From Ferrimonas sediminum (GTDB taxonomy: Bacteria > Pseudomonadota > Gammaproteobacteria > Enterobacterales > Shewanellaceae), in contig NZ_FNEM01000003.1 of the NCBI RefSeq assembly GCF_900100175.1, positions 14,725 to 78,724 on the forward strand: a DNA stretch of 64,000 nt, in the 5' to 3' direction. The position numbers were made by a program, and so were the translations under genes. Positions 15,929-24,779 of this stretch are shown here, piece after piece (within the stretch, counting starts at the first letter, position 1; every line of letters starts with the position of its first letter). The notes beneath the pieces were generated by a model, which made no database searches, was not told the DNA's origin, and worked only from the letters and a program-made list of their open reading frames with translations.

Positions 15929-17089
15929 TTACAACACGTACTTCAGGGAGAACATAAATCGACTCAGATCGGCGTCGGTGCCGTCGGTACGTTCGTTCAG
16001 GGCGTAGAGATACTCCACTCCGACCGTGATCGGCTTCACCGGTGAATACAGCAGGTTGATGTTGCCGCTGTAGGAGGTTTCGTTGACTGCCGCCACAGGA
16101 GAGGTATCGTAATCCGCCTCCAGCGCCGAGGCGGTAATGTTGGAACGCCATTTTTCATCCCACCAATGCTGGTAGGAGGCAAAACCGGAATAGGTGGTGA
16201 TCGCTTCGACCTCGCCATTACCCAGCACCGCACCATTTACGAAGTTCAGTGCCATGTACCGACCCGCGCCTTCACCGACGTTGGCCATAAATTTAAAGGT
16301 ATCCCTGCCGGAGCCCACCGGAATCACCCCGGAGCCACTTAATGCCCAGCCAAAGGTGCTCTCATCCATGTTCTCCTCTTCGTACTCCAACTCCCTCAGC
16401 AGCGCCGCCAGCATGAACTTACTGCTCCCGGTTTTGAAGTTGTAGCGCGCAATCAGGTCGGGAATCAGATCCGAACTGCCGGTCTTTCGAACTCCGGTGG
16501 TGTAATCAGTAAAGGTGCTGCTGGGGTTTTCCAGAGCAAACTGCCAACCGCCGTTGGTGTAACGAATCTGCCCCTGGCGGGCAAAGGTGGTGCCTTCAGC
16601 GGCTCCGACGAAATCCAGCGCTTCTGGCAGTGCTCCCACATCCTGGAAGGTGGTCCAGGTCTGCCCTACCAACCAGTTGTCCACACTGACAAAGGCGTGC
16701 CTGAGCCGGGGCGAGTAGCTGTTGGAGACCCGTTCATTGCCATCCGTATGGGTCAAAAAGTCCATCTCCACGAAAAACTTCAGCTTATGACCATCAATCT
16801 CATTGGTTGCGGCGAAGTTGAAGCGGGTCTCCCTGGCATGGAAATCGGTCACACTTTTGCCGCGGGAGCTGTCGCCGTATATGGCACCGGGTACATAGAA
16901 CTGGCGCGAGATGTTGTTGTCATCCGGCGCCCCTTCGCTGTAGTTACTCACCATCAAATCGGCCTTGACGTAGCCGCCAAAGGCAAACTCGGTGTCACTG
17001 AGGGATTGAAGGGATACAGCCGCCTGTGTAGCCGCAACGGGGGTCAGCAAAGCCGCGACCGCCAGGGCCGTGCGATTAAGCAGTTTCAT
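15929..17089 (-). CDS. DcaP-like outer-membrane porin
   Basis: About 386 residues including a signal peptide (MKLLNRTALAVAALLTPVAA) and a beta-barrel. An early FAFGGYVKADLM strand and alternating hydrophobic strands to the C-terminal aromatic-rich end are visible. The sequence is typical of DcaP-type trimeric porins, which import small, often negatively charged or dicarboxylic, molecules. Three in-frame ATGs overlap GGAGATG; the last (17089) gives the best spacing from GGAG and a normal signal peptide. The gene is transcribed alone with its own terminator. Its substrate cannot be inferred from the neighbours. Confidence 0.82.
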   Translation of the reverse strand: MKLLNRTALAVAALLTPVAATQAAVSLQSLSDTEFAFGGYVKADLMVSNYSEGAPDDNNISRQFYVPGAIYGDSSRGKSVTDFHARETRFNFAATNEIDGHKLKFFVEMDFLTHTDGNERVSNSYSPRLRHAFVSVDNWLVGQTWTTFQDVGALPEALDFVGAAEGTTFARQGQIRYTNGGWQFALENPSSTFTDYTTGVRKTGSSDLIPDLIARYNFKTGSSKFMLAALLRELEYEEENMDESTFGWALSGSGVIPVGSGRDTFKFMANVGEGAGRYMALNFVNGAVLGNGEVEAITTYSGFASYQHWWDEKWRSNITASALEADYDTSPVAAVNETSYSGNINLLYSPVKPITVGVEYLYALNERTDGTDADLSRFMFSLKYVL

Positions 17090-17276
17090 CATCATCTCCA
17101 TGATATTTTTGTATTCCAAACCACTATCATCCATAGACAAACGGTTGAAAATTAGCCAAAGGTCGAAGATGATTTGATGGCATTTTCTAGAGATTTGAAC
17201 TAGCAGCCGATCTCAATTGATGACTTGAGCGCAATAAACAGCCACAGCAACAGGGCCATTGAGGCCCACTCGAGCA

Positions 17277-17303
17277 CAAAAAAGCCCCTGACAAGCAGGG
17301 GCT
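17277..17303 (-). terminator. S9 peptidase gene terminator
   Basis: An 8-bp stem (AGCCCCTG at 17283-17290 with CAGGGGCT at 17296-17303) is followed on the minus strand by a T-run. Confidence 0.9.
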
Positions 17304-17327
17304 GTTGCAACTCGATGTTTTAAGGCC

Positions 17328-19385
17328 TTAGTTGGCGCTGCTGTCCTGGGACGCCATGGTAAAGCGCTTCATCCAGCCGAGGACATTGTCGTACCACTGC
17401 ACCAGGTTGTCCTGACTCAGGATCCAGTGGTTCTCTTTCTCGAACACCAGCAATTCAGACGGGATGTTCTTACGCTGCAGTACGGTAAAGGCCGCCAGCC
17501 CCTGCTCCAGAGGCACCCGGTAGTCTTTGGCACCGTGAACCACCAACATCGGCGTGCGCCAGTTGTTAATGTGGTTTACCGGATTAAACTTCTCGTAGTT
17601 TTCGGTGGCATCCCAGTAAGTACCGCCAAACTCATGCTCGGGGAACCACAGCTCTTCGGTCACCATCGAGAAGCTGCGCATGTCGAACAGGCCGGCATGG
17701 TTCACCAGGCACTTGAAGCCATCTGGCCAGTTGCCGGCAATCCAGTTCATCATATAACCGCCGTAGGAACCACCGGCAGCACAGGCGTTATTGGTATCCA
17801 GCCAGGGCTGCTGTTGTCCCACTGCAGCCAGACCTTTCTGAAGATCTTCAAGCGGCTTGCCGCCCCAATCCAGAGAGATGGAATCGGTAAACGCCTGCCC
17901 GTAACCGGTAGAACCATGGAAATCGACCATCACCACGCCAAAGCCGGCGGCGGCCCACAACTGGGCATTCCAGCGACTGTGCCAGCGGTTGCCGAACGAG
18001 CCCTGGGGTCCGCCATGAACCAGGAAGGCTACCGGGTACTTGCTGCCCTTTTCGAAGTTGGCCGGCTTAATCCAGTAACCGTAAACGGTCTCATTGTTCC
18101 AGCCCTTAAAATTGAACTGTTGGAATTCACCCAACCCCTGCGGGTTCAACAGATCCTGATTCAGATGGGTCAGCCGGGTCGGCTCGCTGCCATTAAGCCC
18201 CACCACATACAGGTCGTTAGGCGACTGCAGGCTGTTGTGGGTATAGAACAGCTTGCCCCCCACCACTTTCACCAGGGAGTTGCTGCCCTCCTCCACCAAA
18301 GGGCGCTTGTCGCCAAAGCGTACGTCCATGGCATAGATGGCCACTTGTCCCAGATTCTGGGCAGTGACGTACAGAGTGTGGCTCTCTTCGGCAAAGGCGA
18401 TGCCGGAGGCGCTGCGATCCCACAGCGGCGATACCTCACGGGTTTCGCCACTGCGCAGATCCTTGAGCATCACCCGGAATCGATCCGCTTCAAAGCCCGG
18501 CTTGCTCATGGCCAGATAGGCCAGGTAACGGCCGTCATCGGAGAATACCGGATTGGCGTCCCAGGCCAGATTAGACTCGGTCAGGTTAACCGGTTCGCCA
18601 CCGGTGACCGGCACCTGCCACAGGTCGTAGTTGGTCTGCCAGGCCTGATCATGGCTGGCCGCCTTGGCACTGAACACCACATGCTGACCGTCTGGAGTAA
18701 AGCTGACCTCCTCCATGCCGGAAAACGGCTTAGGGGGCGTCTCGGTATCCAGGCCCGAGGTAACATCCACCGGCGCCGTCAGGCTCTGACCCTCGATTTT
18801 GGCAACAAACAGGTGATTACGCAGTCCGTCACCCCAGGTGTCCCAGTGGCGTACCATCAGTTGATCGTAGTGACGGCCTTTCTGTTTGTTTTTCTTATGG
18901 GCGTCCTGCTTCTCTTTGCTGCAGGCCAGAGTGTCACACTCCACATTGACCCGAATCTGCATCACCACCTGGCTGTTGTCGTTGGACAGCTTAAAGCCGT
19001 CCACGTCCAGAGGCAGATCCGACAGTTGCACCGCCTCACCGCCATCCAGGGCAATCGACCAGATTTGGCTGCTGCCACTGCGACCACTTAGGAAAAACAA
19101 TCGCTTGCCATCTTTGGACACCACCAGATTGTGCTCGGTGGATTTGTTGTTGGTCAGGCGACGAGGCTCACTACCCAGAGTCTGCAGATACAGATCAGAG
19201 CGGGCACCAGCGGCGGTTTTCTTCTTCACGCCATACACCACGGTGTTGCCATCAGGCAGTACCACGGTGGAGTGCAGCTTACTCAACCCGTTGAGTTGGT
19301 GGATATCAAATGGGGCCGTCGTCGGCGCCGCCACCACAGAGGCCGACAGCGCCAGGGCACCGCCCAACACAATACCGTGTTTCAT
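17328..19385 (-). CDS. S9-family prolyl oligopeptidase-like peptidase
   Basis: A 685-residue secreted serine peptidase with an N-terminal signal peptide (MKHGIVLGGALALSASVVAA). A long WD/beta-propeller-like region spans about 30-420, and a C-terminal alpha/beta hydrolase domain follows. The nucleophile is in GGSYGGYM (Ser540). The acid and base lie in VVHGAKDYRVP and EKENHW. This matches acylaminoacyl-peptidase/dipeptidyl-peptidase-type S9 enzymes, which trim peptides in the periplasm or outside the cell. A TTG at 19403 is possible, but the ATG at 19385 has GAAGGGA upstream and begins the signal peptide. It is monocistronic. Confidence 0.92.
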   Translation of the reverse strand: MKHGIVLGGALALSASVVAAPTTAPFDIHQLNGLSKLHSTVVLPDGNTVVYGVKKKTAAGARSDLYLQTLGSEPRRLTNNKSTEHNLVVSKDGKRLFFLSGRSGSSQIWSIALDGGEAVQLSDLPLDVDGFKLSNDNSQVVMQIRVNVECDTLACSKEKQDAHKKNKQKGRHYDQLMVRHWDTWGDGLRNHLFVAKIEGQSLTAPVDVTSGLDTETPPKPFSGMEEVSFTPDGQHVVFSAKAASHDQAWQTNYDLWQVPVTGGEPVNLTESNLAWDANPVFSDDGRYLAYLAMSKPGFEADRFRVMLKDLRSGETREVSPLWDRSASGIAFAEESHTLYVTAQNLGQVAIYAMDVRFGDKRPLVEEGSNSLVKVVGGKLFYTHNSLQSPNDLYVVGLNGSEPTRLTHLNQDLLNPQGLGEFQQFNFKGWNNETVYGYWIKPANFEKGSKYPVAFLVHGGPQGSFGNRWHSRWNAQLWAAAGFGVVMVDFHGSTGYGQAFTDSISLDWGGKPLEDLQKGLAAVGQQQPWLDTNNACAAGGSYGGYMMNWIAGNWPDGFKCLVNHAGLFDMRSFSMVTEELWFPEHEFGGTYWDATENYEKFNPVNHINNWRTPMLVVHGAKDYRVPLEQGLAAFTVLQRKNIPSELLVFEKENHWILSQDNLVQWYDNVLGWMKRFTMASQDSSAN

Positions 19386-19429
19386 TATTGCTTTTCCCTT
19401 CAATGCGAAATCCGGCCTGTCGCCGGACT

Positions 19430-19457
19430 AAAAGGACGCCCACTTAAGGTGGGCGTC
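19430..19457 (-). terminator. Fumarase gene terminator
   Basis: A 9-bp stem (GACGCCCAC at 19435-19443 with GTGGGCGTC at 19449-19457) with four Ts after it on the minus strand, just downstream of the fumarase stop. Confidence 0.8.
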
Positions 19458-19483
19458 ATTATTGTTATCCCTGCCAGGCAGGA

Positions 19484-21010
19484 TTATTTACTCAGTTCGG
19501 TGTCCAGCTCTTCAATCTTGGCTCGCCAGATGGCCGGCCCGGTCTGGTGAATGTTGTTGCCACTGGAATCAACCGCAACGGTGACCGGCATGTCCTTCAC
19601 GACGAACTCGTAGATCGCCTCCATGCCCAGCTCCTCAAAGGCCACCACCCGCGACTGTTTGATGGCCTTGGCCACCAGATAGGCAGCGCCCCCAACGGCC
19701 ATAAGATAAGTTGCCTTATGCTTGGCGATGCTGTCGACCGTAGCCGGCCCACGCTCGGCTTTGCCGATCATACCCATCAGGCCGGTCTGCTCCAGCATCA
19801 GATCGGTGAACTTGTCCATTCGAGTCGCCGTGGTCGGCCCCGCCGGGCCAACCACTTCGTCACCCACGGCATCCACGGGACCGACGTAGTAGATAAAGCG
19901 GCCCTTAAAGTCGACCCCGTCCGGTAGACTCTGGCCTGAGTCCAGCAGCTCCTTAATGCGTTTGTGAGCCGCGTCCCGGCCGGTGAGAATTTTACCATTC
20001 AACAGCAGGGTATCGCCCGCCTTCCATTGCAGCATCTCCTCCTGGGTGATGCTGTCCAGGTTCACCCGCTTAACGCTCTCACCCACCTCCCAGGTGACTT
20101 CCGGCCAATCGGCCAGATCCGGTACCGGCAACTCCGCCGGGCCACTGCCATCCAGAGTAAAGTGGACGTGGCGGGTCGCAGCGCAGTTGGGGATCATCAC
20201 CACCGGTTTTGAGGCGGCGTGAGTCGGCGCCGACTTGATTTTCACATCCAGAACCGTGGTCAGTCCCCCCAGGCCCTGGGCACCGATCCCCAGCTTATTG
20301 GCCCGCTCGAAGATCTCCAGGCGCAACTTCTCTTCGGTGGTCTCGGCGCCGCGAGCTTTCAGCTCTTGGATATCGATGTGCTCCATCAGTGACTCTTTGG
20401 CCATCACCCCGGCTTTCTCGGCCGTGCCGCCGATGCCGATTCCCAGTACCCCGGGAGGACACCAGCCCGCGCCCATGGTCGGCAGGGTTTTCTCGACCCA
20501 GGCGGCAATGTCATCGGAGGGGTTCAGCATCACCATCTTGGATTTATTTTCCGAACCGCCACCTTTGGCTGCCACAAACACCTCGACAGTGTCACCGGCG
20601 ACCATCTCCACATGCACCACCGACGGCGTGTTGTCTCGGGTGTTTTTACGGGTACCGGCCGGGTCGGCAACGATGGAGGCTCGCAGCGGGTTGTCGGCAT
20701 TGGTATAGGCCTGGCGCACACCTTCGTCCACCATCTGCTGAACCGTCAGATCGCTGTTCCACTGCACCTGCATGCCAATTTTGACAAAGCAGGTAACGAT
20801 GCCGGTGTCCTGGCACAGCGGTCGATGGCCCTGTGCAGACATGCGGGAATTAATCAGAATCTGGGCAATGGCGTCCTTGGCTGCCGGGTTGGCTTCCCGC
20901 TCGTAGGCAGCGTTCATTGCGTCGACGAAATCTTTCGGGTGGTAGTATGAGATGTACTGAAGAGCATCAGCCACGGAGCTGATGAAATCCTGTTTGCTGA
21001 TCACGGCCAT
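19484..21010 (-). CDS. fumA: Class I (iron-sulfur) fumarate hydratase
   Basis: A 508-residue class I fumarase that interconverts fumarate and malate in the TCA cycle, using an oxygen-sensitive 4Fe-4S cluster. The N-terminal half contains the RPLCQDTG and GGSENKSK segments, and the C-terminal domain has the GGAAYLVAKAIK and PVTVAVDSSGNNIH segments, all typical of FumA/FumB-type single-chain enzymes. Length is as expected. The symbol marks the class; FumA and FumB cannot be told apart by sequence alone. It is monocistronic. Confidence 0.93.
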   Translation of the reverse strand: MAVISKQDFISSVADALQYISYYHPKDFVDAMNAAYEREANPAAKDAIAQILINSRMSAQGHRPLCQDTGIVTCFVKIGMQVQWNSDLTVQQMVDEGVRQAYTNADNPLRASIVADPAGTRKNTRDNTPSVVHVEMVAGDTVEVFVAAKGGGSENKSKMVMLNPSDDIAAWVEKTLPTMGAGWCPPGVLGIGIGGTAEKAGVMAKESLMEHIDIQELKARGAETTEEKLRLEIFERANKLGIGAQGLGGLTTVLDVKIKSAPTHAASKPVVMIPNCAATRHVHFTLDGSGPAELPVPDLADWPEVTWEVGESVKRVNLDSITQEEMLQWKAGDTLLLNGKILTGRDAAHKRIKELLDSGQSLPDGVDFKGRFIYYVGPVDAVGDEVVGPAGPTTATRMDKFTDLMLEQTGLMGMIGKAERGPATVDSIAKHKATYLMAVGGAAYLVAKAIKQSRVVAFEELGMEAIYEFVVKDMPVTVAVDSSGNNIHQTGPAIWRAKIEELDTELSK

Positions 21011-21186
21011 TTAATCTACTCCACTGAGGCATCCAGCCCCATTTCACTATGCCTGTGTTTTTATTGTGGTTATCAAATCCGACTAATCATACCCCGAGGC
21101 AACACCGGCGCGCCAGTGTTGTGCTCACTCTGGCAACAAAACTCAGCGTTCGTTTCATTCACTGAAGCGGGCTTAATGGATCATCG

Positions 21187-23031
21187 TTACACAGTCGATG
21201 TCGATGTCGCCGCCCGTGCCTCGGCAATGCCACGGGCCAGCGTCGCCAGGGTAACCGGTTTGGTCAGAAACCCATCCATGCCACAGTCCAGACAGCGCTG
21301 CTTGTCCTCTGCGGTGGCATTGGCCGTCAACGCCACGATAAGAGTGCCGGCTCCCGGGCCAAGGCGGATCTGCCGGGTCGCCCGGTAGCCGTCCATTAGC
21401 GGCATCTGGCAGTCCATGAGGATGAGGTCAAACTGCTGTTGCTGACTGGCGTCCACCGCCTGCTGGCCATTGGCGGCAATCTGCAGTTGTTCACAACCCA
21501 GTTTTTTCAACATAATCTGCATCAGTTTCTGGTTACTCAGATTGTCTTCCGCCAGCAAAATCGACAGGCCCTTCAATGGCAGAGGGTTGGCGTTCTCTTC
21601 GGTTTCGATACGACCACCGGGCACTTGCTGCAGCAGCGGCACCGTCAGGGTCAGGGTAAACCGGCTGCCCTTCCCCATCTCAGACTGCACCTGCAACTCT
21701 CCCTCCATCAGCAGGCTGAGTCGCTTACAGATGGCCAACCCCAGTCCAGTGCCTCCGAAACGCCGGGTGACGGAACCGTCGGCCTGAGTATAAGCATCAA
21801 AGATGTAGGGCAAATTTTCACTGTCAATGCCAATGCCGGTGTCGGTCACCGCCACTACCAGGGTGCATTGGGTATCATCCCGGGCCAATACTTCGGCCGA
21901 CAACTGCACCTGGCCAGAGGGGGAAAACTTGATGGCATTGCTGAGCAGATTACCAAGAATCTGCTCCATCCGGCCTTCATCCATGGACACGCAAAGGGGC
22001 AGATCATCGGCCAGGTCCAATCCCAGCAACACCTTTTGCAGCCGCGCCGAGCCCTGAAAATGAGCGTGCACTCTTTGCAAAAAATCCACCAGTACCGACG
22101 GTTGAGGGTCCAGGCTTAATTTCCCTGACTCCAACCGGGAAAAATCCAGCACATCATTAACAATATGCAACAGGCTTTGCGACGCTCCCTGCAACAGCAA
22201 CAGCTGCTGTTGGCCTTCGGGATTCAACCGGCTGCGCTGAGCCCCCAGGCAATCAACAAAGCCGATGACCGCATTGAGCGGTGTCCGAATCTCATGGCTG
22301 GCATTGGCCAAAAAATCGCTCTTGGCCTGCAATGATTGACTCAGGCGGGTATTTAGATCTTCGGCCTGAATCTGTTTTTCATGCAGGGCCCGATCCGATT
22401 GCTCCAGAACCCGTGCCAGCTCCGCCAGTTCATTTTTTTGCCTGCCGGTGCGGGGAAAACTCACTGCGCCACTGCCCATGGCCGGCAACTGGCTCACCAG
22501 CTCCGCCATGGGCCGGCTCAGCCATCGACCGATAATTCGGTAGATGGCAGCAAACGCCAGCAGGGAGAACAGCAAGGTCATCGACACCTGCCGGGCGATC
22601 TGCCACTGCAGGTCTTCGGTATCGACCTCCATGGTATAGCGAAGCCAGGAAGAGGATTCATATTCCAGCTGCTGGCTGATGTACATGCAGCCATTAAGCA
22701 GCGGTGACAACCAGCTCTGCTGCTGCGAACACGCCGCGACGCCGGGTTGACGGCGGTATTCGTAACGTCGCTCGCCATCCAGGCTGAACAGCGTCACCCC
22801 GTTCAGGTGGGGGAAATTCCGCAACCGTCGATTGAACTCGATGCCGGCCTCGGCCTGATCCAACATCACCACCTCGATCATGGTCGGTGCCACACTGCTG
22901 GCAACGCCGACAAACTGGGTTTCCAGCGTCTGTCGATCCACCCGGTAGGTCCAGGCGCTGCTGGCCAGCGCCAACAACATAAAGCTCAGGAAGATCGCTG
23001 CGTTCAGCCTGACCGTCAGAGAGTTAAACAT
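21187..23031 (-). CDS. Hybrid sensor histidine kinase with receiver domain
   Basis: A 614-residue inner-membrane kinase. A first membrane span (about 10-30), a periplasmic sensor of about 120 residues and a second span (near 155-175) are followed by a linker. The HisKA domain has the phospho-acceptor His246 in SHEIRTPLN, then comes an ATPase domain (GTGLGLAICKRL), then a C-terminal receiver with phospho-acceptor Asp540 in LILMDCQMP. No HPt domain is attached and no response regulator is adjacent, so the output partner is elsewhere. It starts 6 bases after the periplasmic sulfurtransferase gene and is very likely co-transcribed, so the sensed signal may relate to sulfur chemistry; that link is inference. 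Confidence 0.92.
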   Translation of the reverse strand: MFNSLTVRLNAAIFLSFMLLALASSAWTYRVDRQTLETQFVGVASSVAPTMIEVVMLDQAEAGIEFNRRLRNFPHLNGVTLFSLDGERRYEYRRQPGVAACSQQQSWLSPLLNGCMYISQQLEYESSSWLRYTMEVDTEDLQWQIARQVSMTLLFSLLAFAAIYRIIGRWLSRPMAELVSQLPAMGSGAVSFPRTGRQKNELAELARVLEQSDRALHEKQIQAEDLNTRLSQSLQAKSDFLANASHEIRTPLNAVIGFVDCLGAQRSRLNPEGQQQLLLLQGASQSLLHIVNDVLDFSRLESGKLSLDPQPSVLVDFLQRVHAHFQGSARLQKVLLGLDLADDLPLCVSMDEGRMEQILGNLLSNAIKFSPSGQVQLSAEVLARDDTQCTLVVAVTDTGIGIDSENLPYIFDAYTQADGSVTRRFGGTGLGLAICKRLSLLMEGELQVQSEMGKGSRFTLTLTVPLLQQVPGGRIETEENANPLPLKGLSILLAEDNLSNQKLMQIMLKKLGCEQLQIAANGQQAVDASQQQQFDLILMDCQMPLMDGYRATRQIRLGPGAGTLIVALTANATAEDKQRCLDCGMDGFLTKPVTLATLARGIAEARAATSTSTV

Positions 23032-23037
23032 AGAGCC

Positions 23038-23874
23038 TCACCGCTCTACCGGTAGGTCGCGGGCCGACCAATCCAGCCAGGAACCGTCATAGTGCATCAC
23101 ATTCAATCCGGCCTGGCGCATCAGAAAGTACCCCAGTGTCGACGCTTTGCCGGAATAACAATAGGTGATGTAGCGTTGGCGTTTATCCAGATCCGCAAAC
23201 AACAGGGCCAGCTGTTCAGCACTTTTCATTCTCGGCTGACCGTCATCCCCCGGTTCATAAAAGGCGGTTATTGGAATATTCACCGCCCCCGGAATGTGAC
23301 CGAACTTGTCGGTTTCGGAATGTTGCCCGAGATAATCCGGCTCAGGCCGATTATCGATAACGGTGAAGTCGGGGTTAAATCCGGCCAGTTGCGTCATTCT
23401 GGCGTTAGCCAGAACGTCGGGATTCAATGTGGACAGATAGCGAGACGGCGATGCCTGGGTCGCTGCCGTGGACAACGCCGACTTGGGCAGCGGCGCATTC
23501 AGTACGTAAAGCCGCCGCAGCCCATAGAGTTCTAATACCCAGGCCAGACGCGCCGCATCCAGCAACTGGCCGTCATCGTACACCACAATGGTCGCATCCG
23601 GACGCGCGCCCGCCTGACGCAGCCGCGCCGTCATCACCGAGATGGTTTGCACCAGCAACACCCCGTCTTCCTTTCGATAGGTACTGCTGACCGGAAAGCT
23701 GATGGCGCCCGGACGGTGCCCCGAGCGATACTCCTGGTGTTCGCGGGCATCATACAACAACACCGGTCGCTGCTGTTGCTGCCAACGCTGCCATTCGGCC
23801 TCGGAGAGGGTCTCGGCGGCCCCCAGTGACCCCGCCAGCAAAAGCAGAAATGCAACCGTCAGCACTCTTCCCAT
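23038..23874 (-). CDS. Periplasmic thiosulfate sulfurtransferase (tandem rhodanese)
   Basis: A 278-residue exported protein with a signal peptide (MGRVLTVAFLLLLAGSLGAA) and two rhodanese domains. The first (about 35-135) lacks the catalytic cysteine. The second (about 160-275) has the active loop CYSGKAS with Cys239. This inactive-active layout is that of thiosulfate:cyanide or 3-mercaptopyruvate sulfurtransferases. It precedes the hybrid histidine kinase by 6 bases and diverges from the TlpA-DUF3570 operon. The natural sulfur donor and acceptor are unknown. Confidence 0.9.
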   Translation of the reverse strand: MGRVLTVAFLLLLAGSLGAAETLSEAEWQRWQQQQRPVLLYDAREHQEYRSGHRPGAISFPVSSTYRKEDGVLLVQTISVMTARLRQAGARPDATIVVYDDGQLLDAARLAWVLELYGLRRLYVLNAPLPKSALSTAATQASPSRYLSTLNPDVLANARMTQLAGFNPDFTVIDNRPEPDYLGQHSETDKFGHIPGAVNIPITAFYEPGDDGQPRMKSAEQLALLFADLDKRQRYITYCYSGKASTLGYFLMRQAGLNVMHYDGSWLDWSARDLPVER

Positions 23875-23976
23875 GCCAATCTCCTTATGGCTGATATTCC
23901 GAAGGTTTCATCCTGAGCCTTGAGTATAGTAGCCAAACGTTCGCCTGGGTGTCTCTTCACCATGAGCCCCACCGAC

Positions 23977-24030
23977 GTCACACAATTTGATCATTTTTTT
24001 TACTTTCACTGCGGTGGTCATCTGTGTGAC
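23977..24030. promoter_or_regulatory. Long-spaced inverted repeat in a divergent promoter region
   Basis: GTCACACA (23977-23984) and TGTGTGAC (24023-24030) are perfect 8-base inverted arms, 38 bases apart, between the divergent sulfurtransferase and TlpA-like genes. They could be two binding sites of one regulator or the stem of a long hairpin in the leader. The arms resemble CRP half-sites (TGTGA) only loosely. Confidence 0.35.
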
Positions 24031-24068
24031 TCTATCAGTAAGACCTCATCTGCCTTCAAGGAAAGAGT

Positions 24069-24536
24069 ATGCGCAGTTTGTTGCTGTTTATTGCTGCCGC
24101 CCTGTTCAGCATCGGAGTCCCGGCGACACCGGCAACGGATTTTGAGATTCCGGTGGGAGACCAGACTCACTCGATGCTGGCCCTGAGCCAAAACGGGCCG
24201 GTGTATGTGGATTTCTGGGCCAGTTGGTGTGGCCCGTGCCGACGGTCGTTTCCCTTTATGAATCAACTGGTGCAAGATTTTGGTGACAAAGGACTGACCG
24301 TGGTTGCCATCAACCTGGATGTCGACAAGCAGGATGCCGATCGCTTCCTGACCGAGTTTCCCGCCAATTTTGCCATCGTCTATGACCCGGACTTTACCCT
24401 GGCCGAAGCCTATCAGGTGGGCGGCATGCCGAGCAGTTACCTTATCCACCGGGGAGAGATCATTGAGACCCATGTGGGCTTCAGACCCAAGGATGCCGAG
24501 CAGACCCGCGAGACGCTGACGCGATTGCTGCCATAA
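24069..24536 (+). CDS. TlpA-like thioredoxin-fold protein
   Basis: A 155-residue periplasmic thiol-disulfide protein. It has a signal peptide (MRSLLLFIAAALFSIGVPAT) and a thioredoxin fold with active site WCGPC (Cys54 and Cys57). The conserved cis-proline segment GGMPSSYLI is near residue 120. TlpA/ResA-type proteins reduce disulfides in exported targets. It is the first gene of a four-gene operon with a DUF4266 lipoprotein, a DUF3570 outer-membrane protein and ApbE, a recurrent grouping. The DUF4266 protein ends in a CxC motif and is an obvious candidate substrate. The ribosome-binding site is AAGGAAAG. Confidence 0.9.
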   Translation: MRSLLLFIAAALFSIGVPATPATDFEIPVGDQTHSMLALSQNGPVYVDFWASWCGPCRRSFPFMNQLVQDFGDKGLTVVAINLDVDKQDADRFLTEFPANFAIVYDPDFTLAEAYQVGGMPSSYLIHRGEIIETHVGFRPKDAEQTRETLTRLLP

Positions 24537-24557
24537 ACGCCTATTAGAGGGACCGAC

Positions 24558-24779
24558 ATGAACACCACCAAACTCCTGTTGATGATACTGCTGCCACCGA
24601 TGCTGAGCGGCTGTGCCAATCTGGGGGTGAAGCCCTATGAGCGCAATCTGCTGGCCCACCCGGCCATGGCGCTGGAGGCCGATGCTATGGATAAGGCCTT
24701 TGACGACCATGTCTATTTCAGCAAAGAGGCCAGCAGCGGCGGCCGCAGCAGCGCCGGGGGAGGCTGCGGATGCAACTGA
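24558..24779 (+). CDS. DUF4266 lipoprotein
   Basis: A 73-residue lipoprotein. The signal sequence ends in a lipobox (LSGC, Cys19). The mature part has the YERNLLAHPAMALE and DHVYFSKEASSGG segments typical of DUF4266, then a glycine/serine-rich tail ending GGGCGCN, with Cys70 and Cys72 next to the C-terminus. The function is unknown. The CxC tail suggests metal or cofactor binding, or a redox target of the preceding thioredoxin-like protein. It starts 21 bases after that gene and overlaps the DUF3570 start by 10 bases, so production is coupled to the outer-membrane partner. Confidence 0.88.
   Translation: MNTTKLLLMILLPPMLSGCANLGVKPYERNLLAHPAMALEADAMDKAFDDHVYFSKEASSGGRSSAGGGCGCN

Noticed and set aside
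17427-19091. 554-codon plus-strand frame
   Set aside because: It is antisense to the S9 peptidase, with no recognisable domain and histidine-rich composition typical of such shadows.
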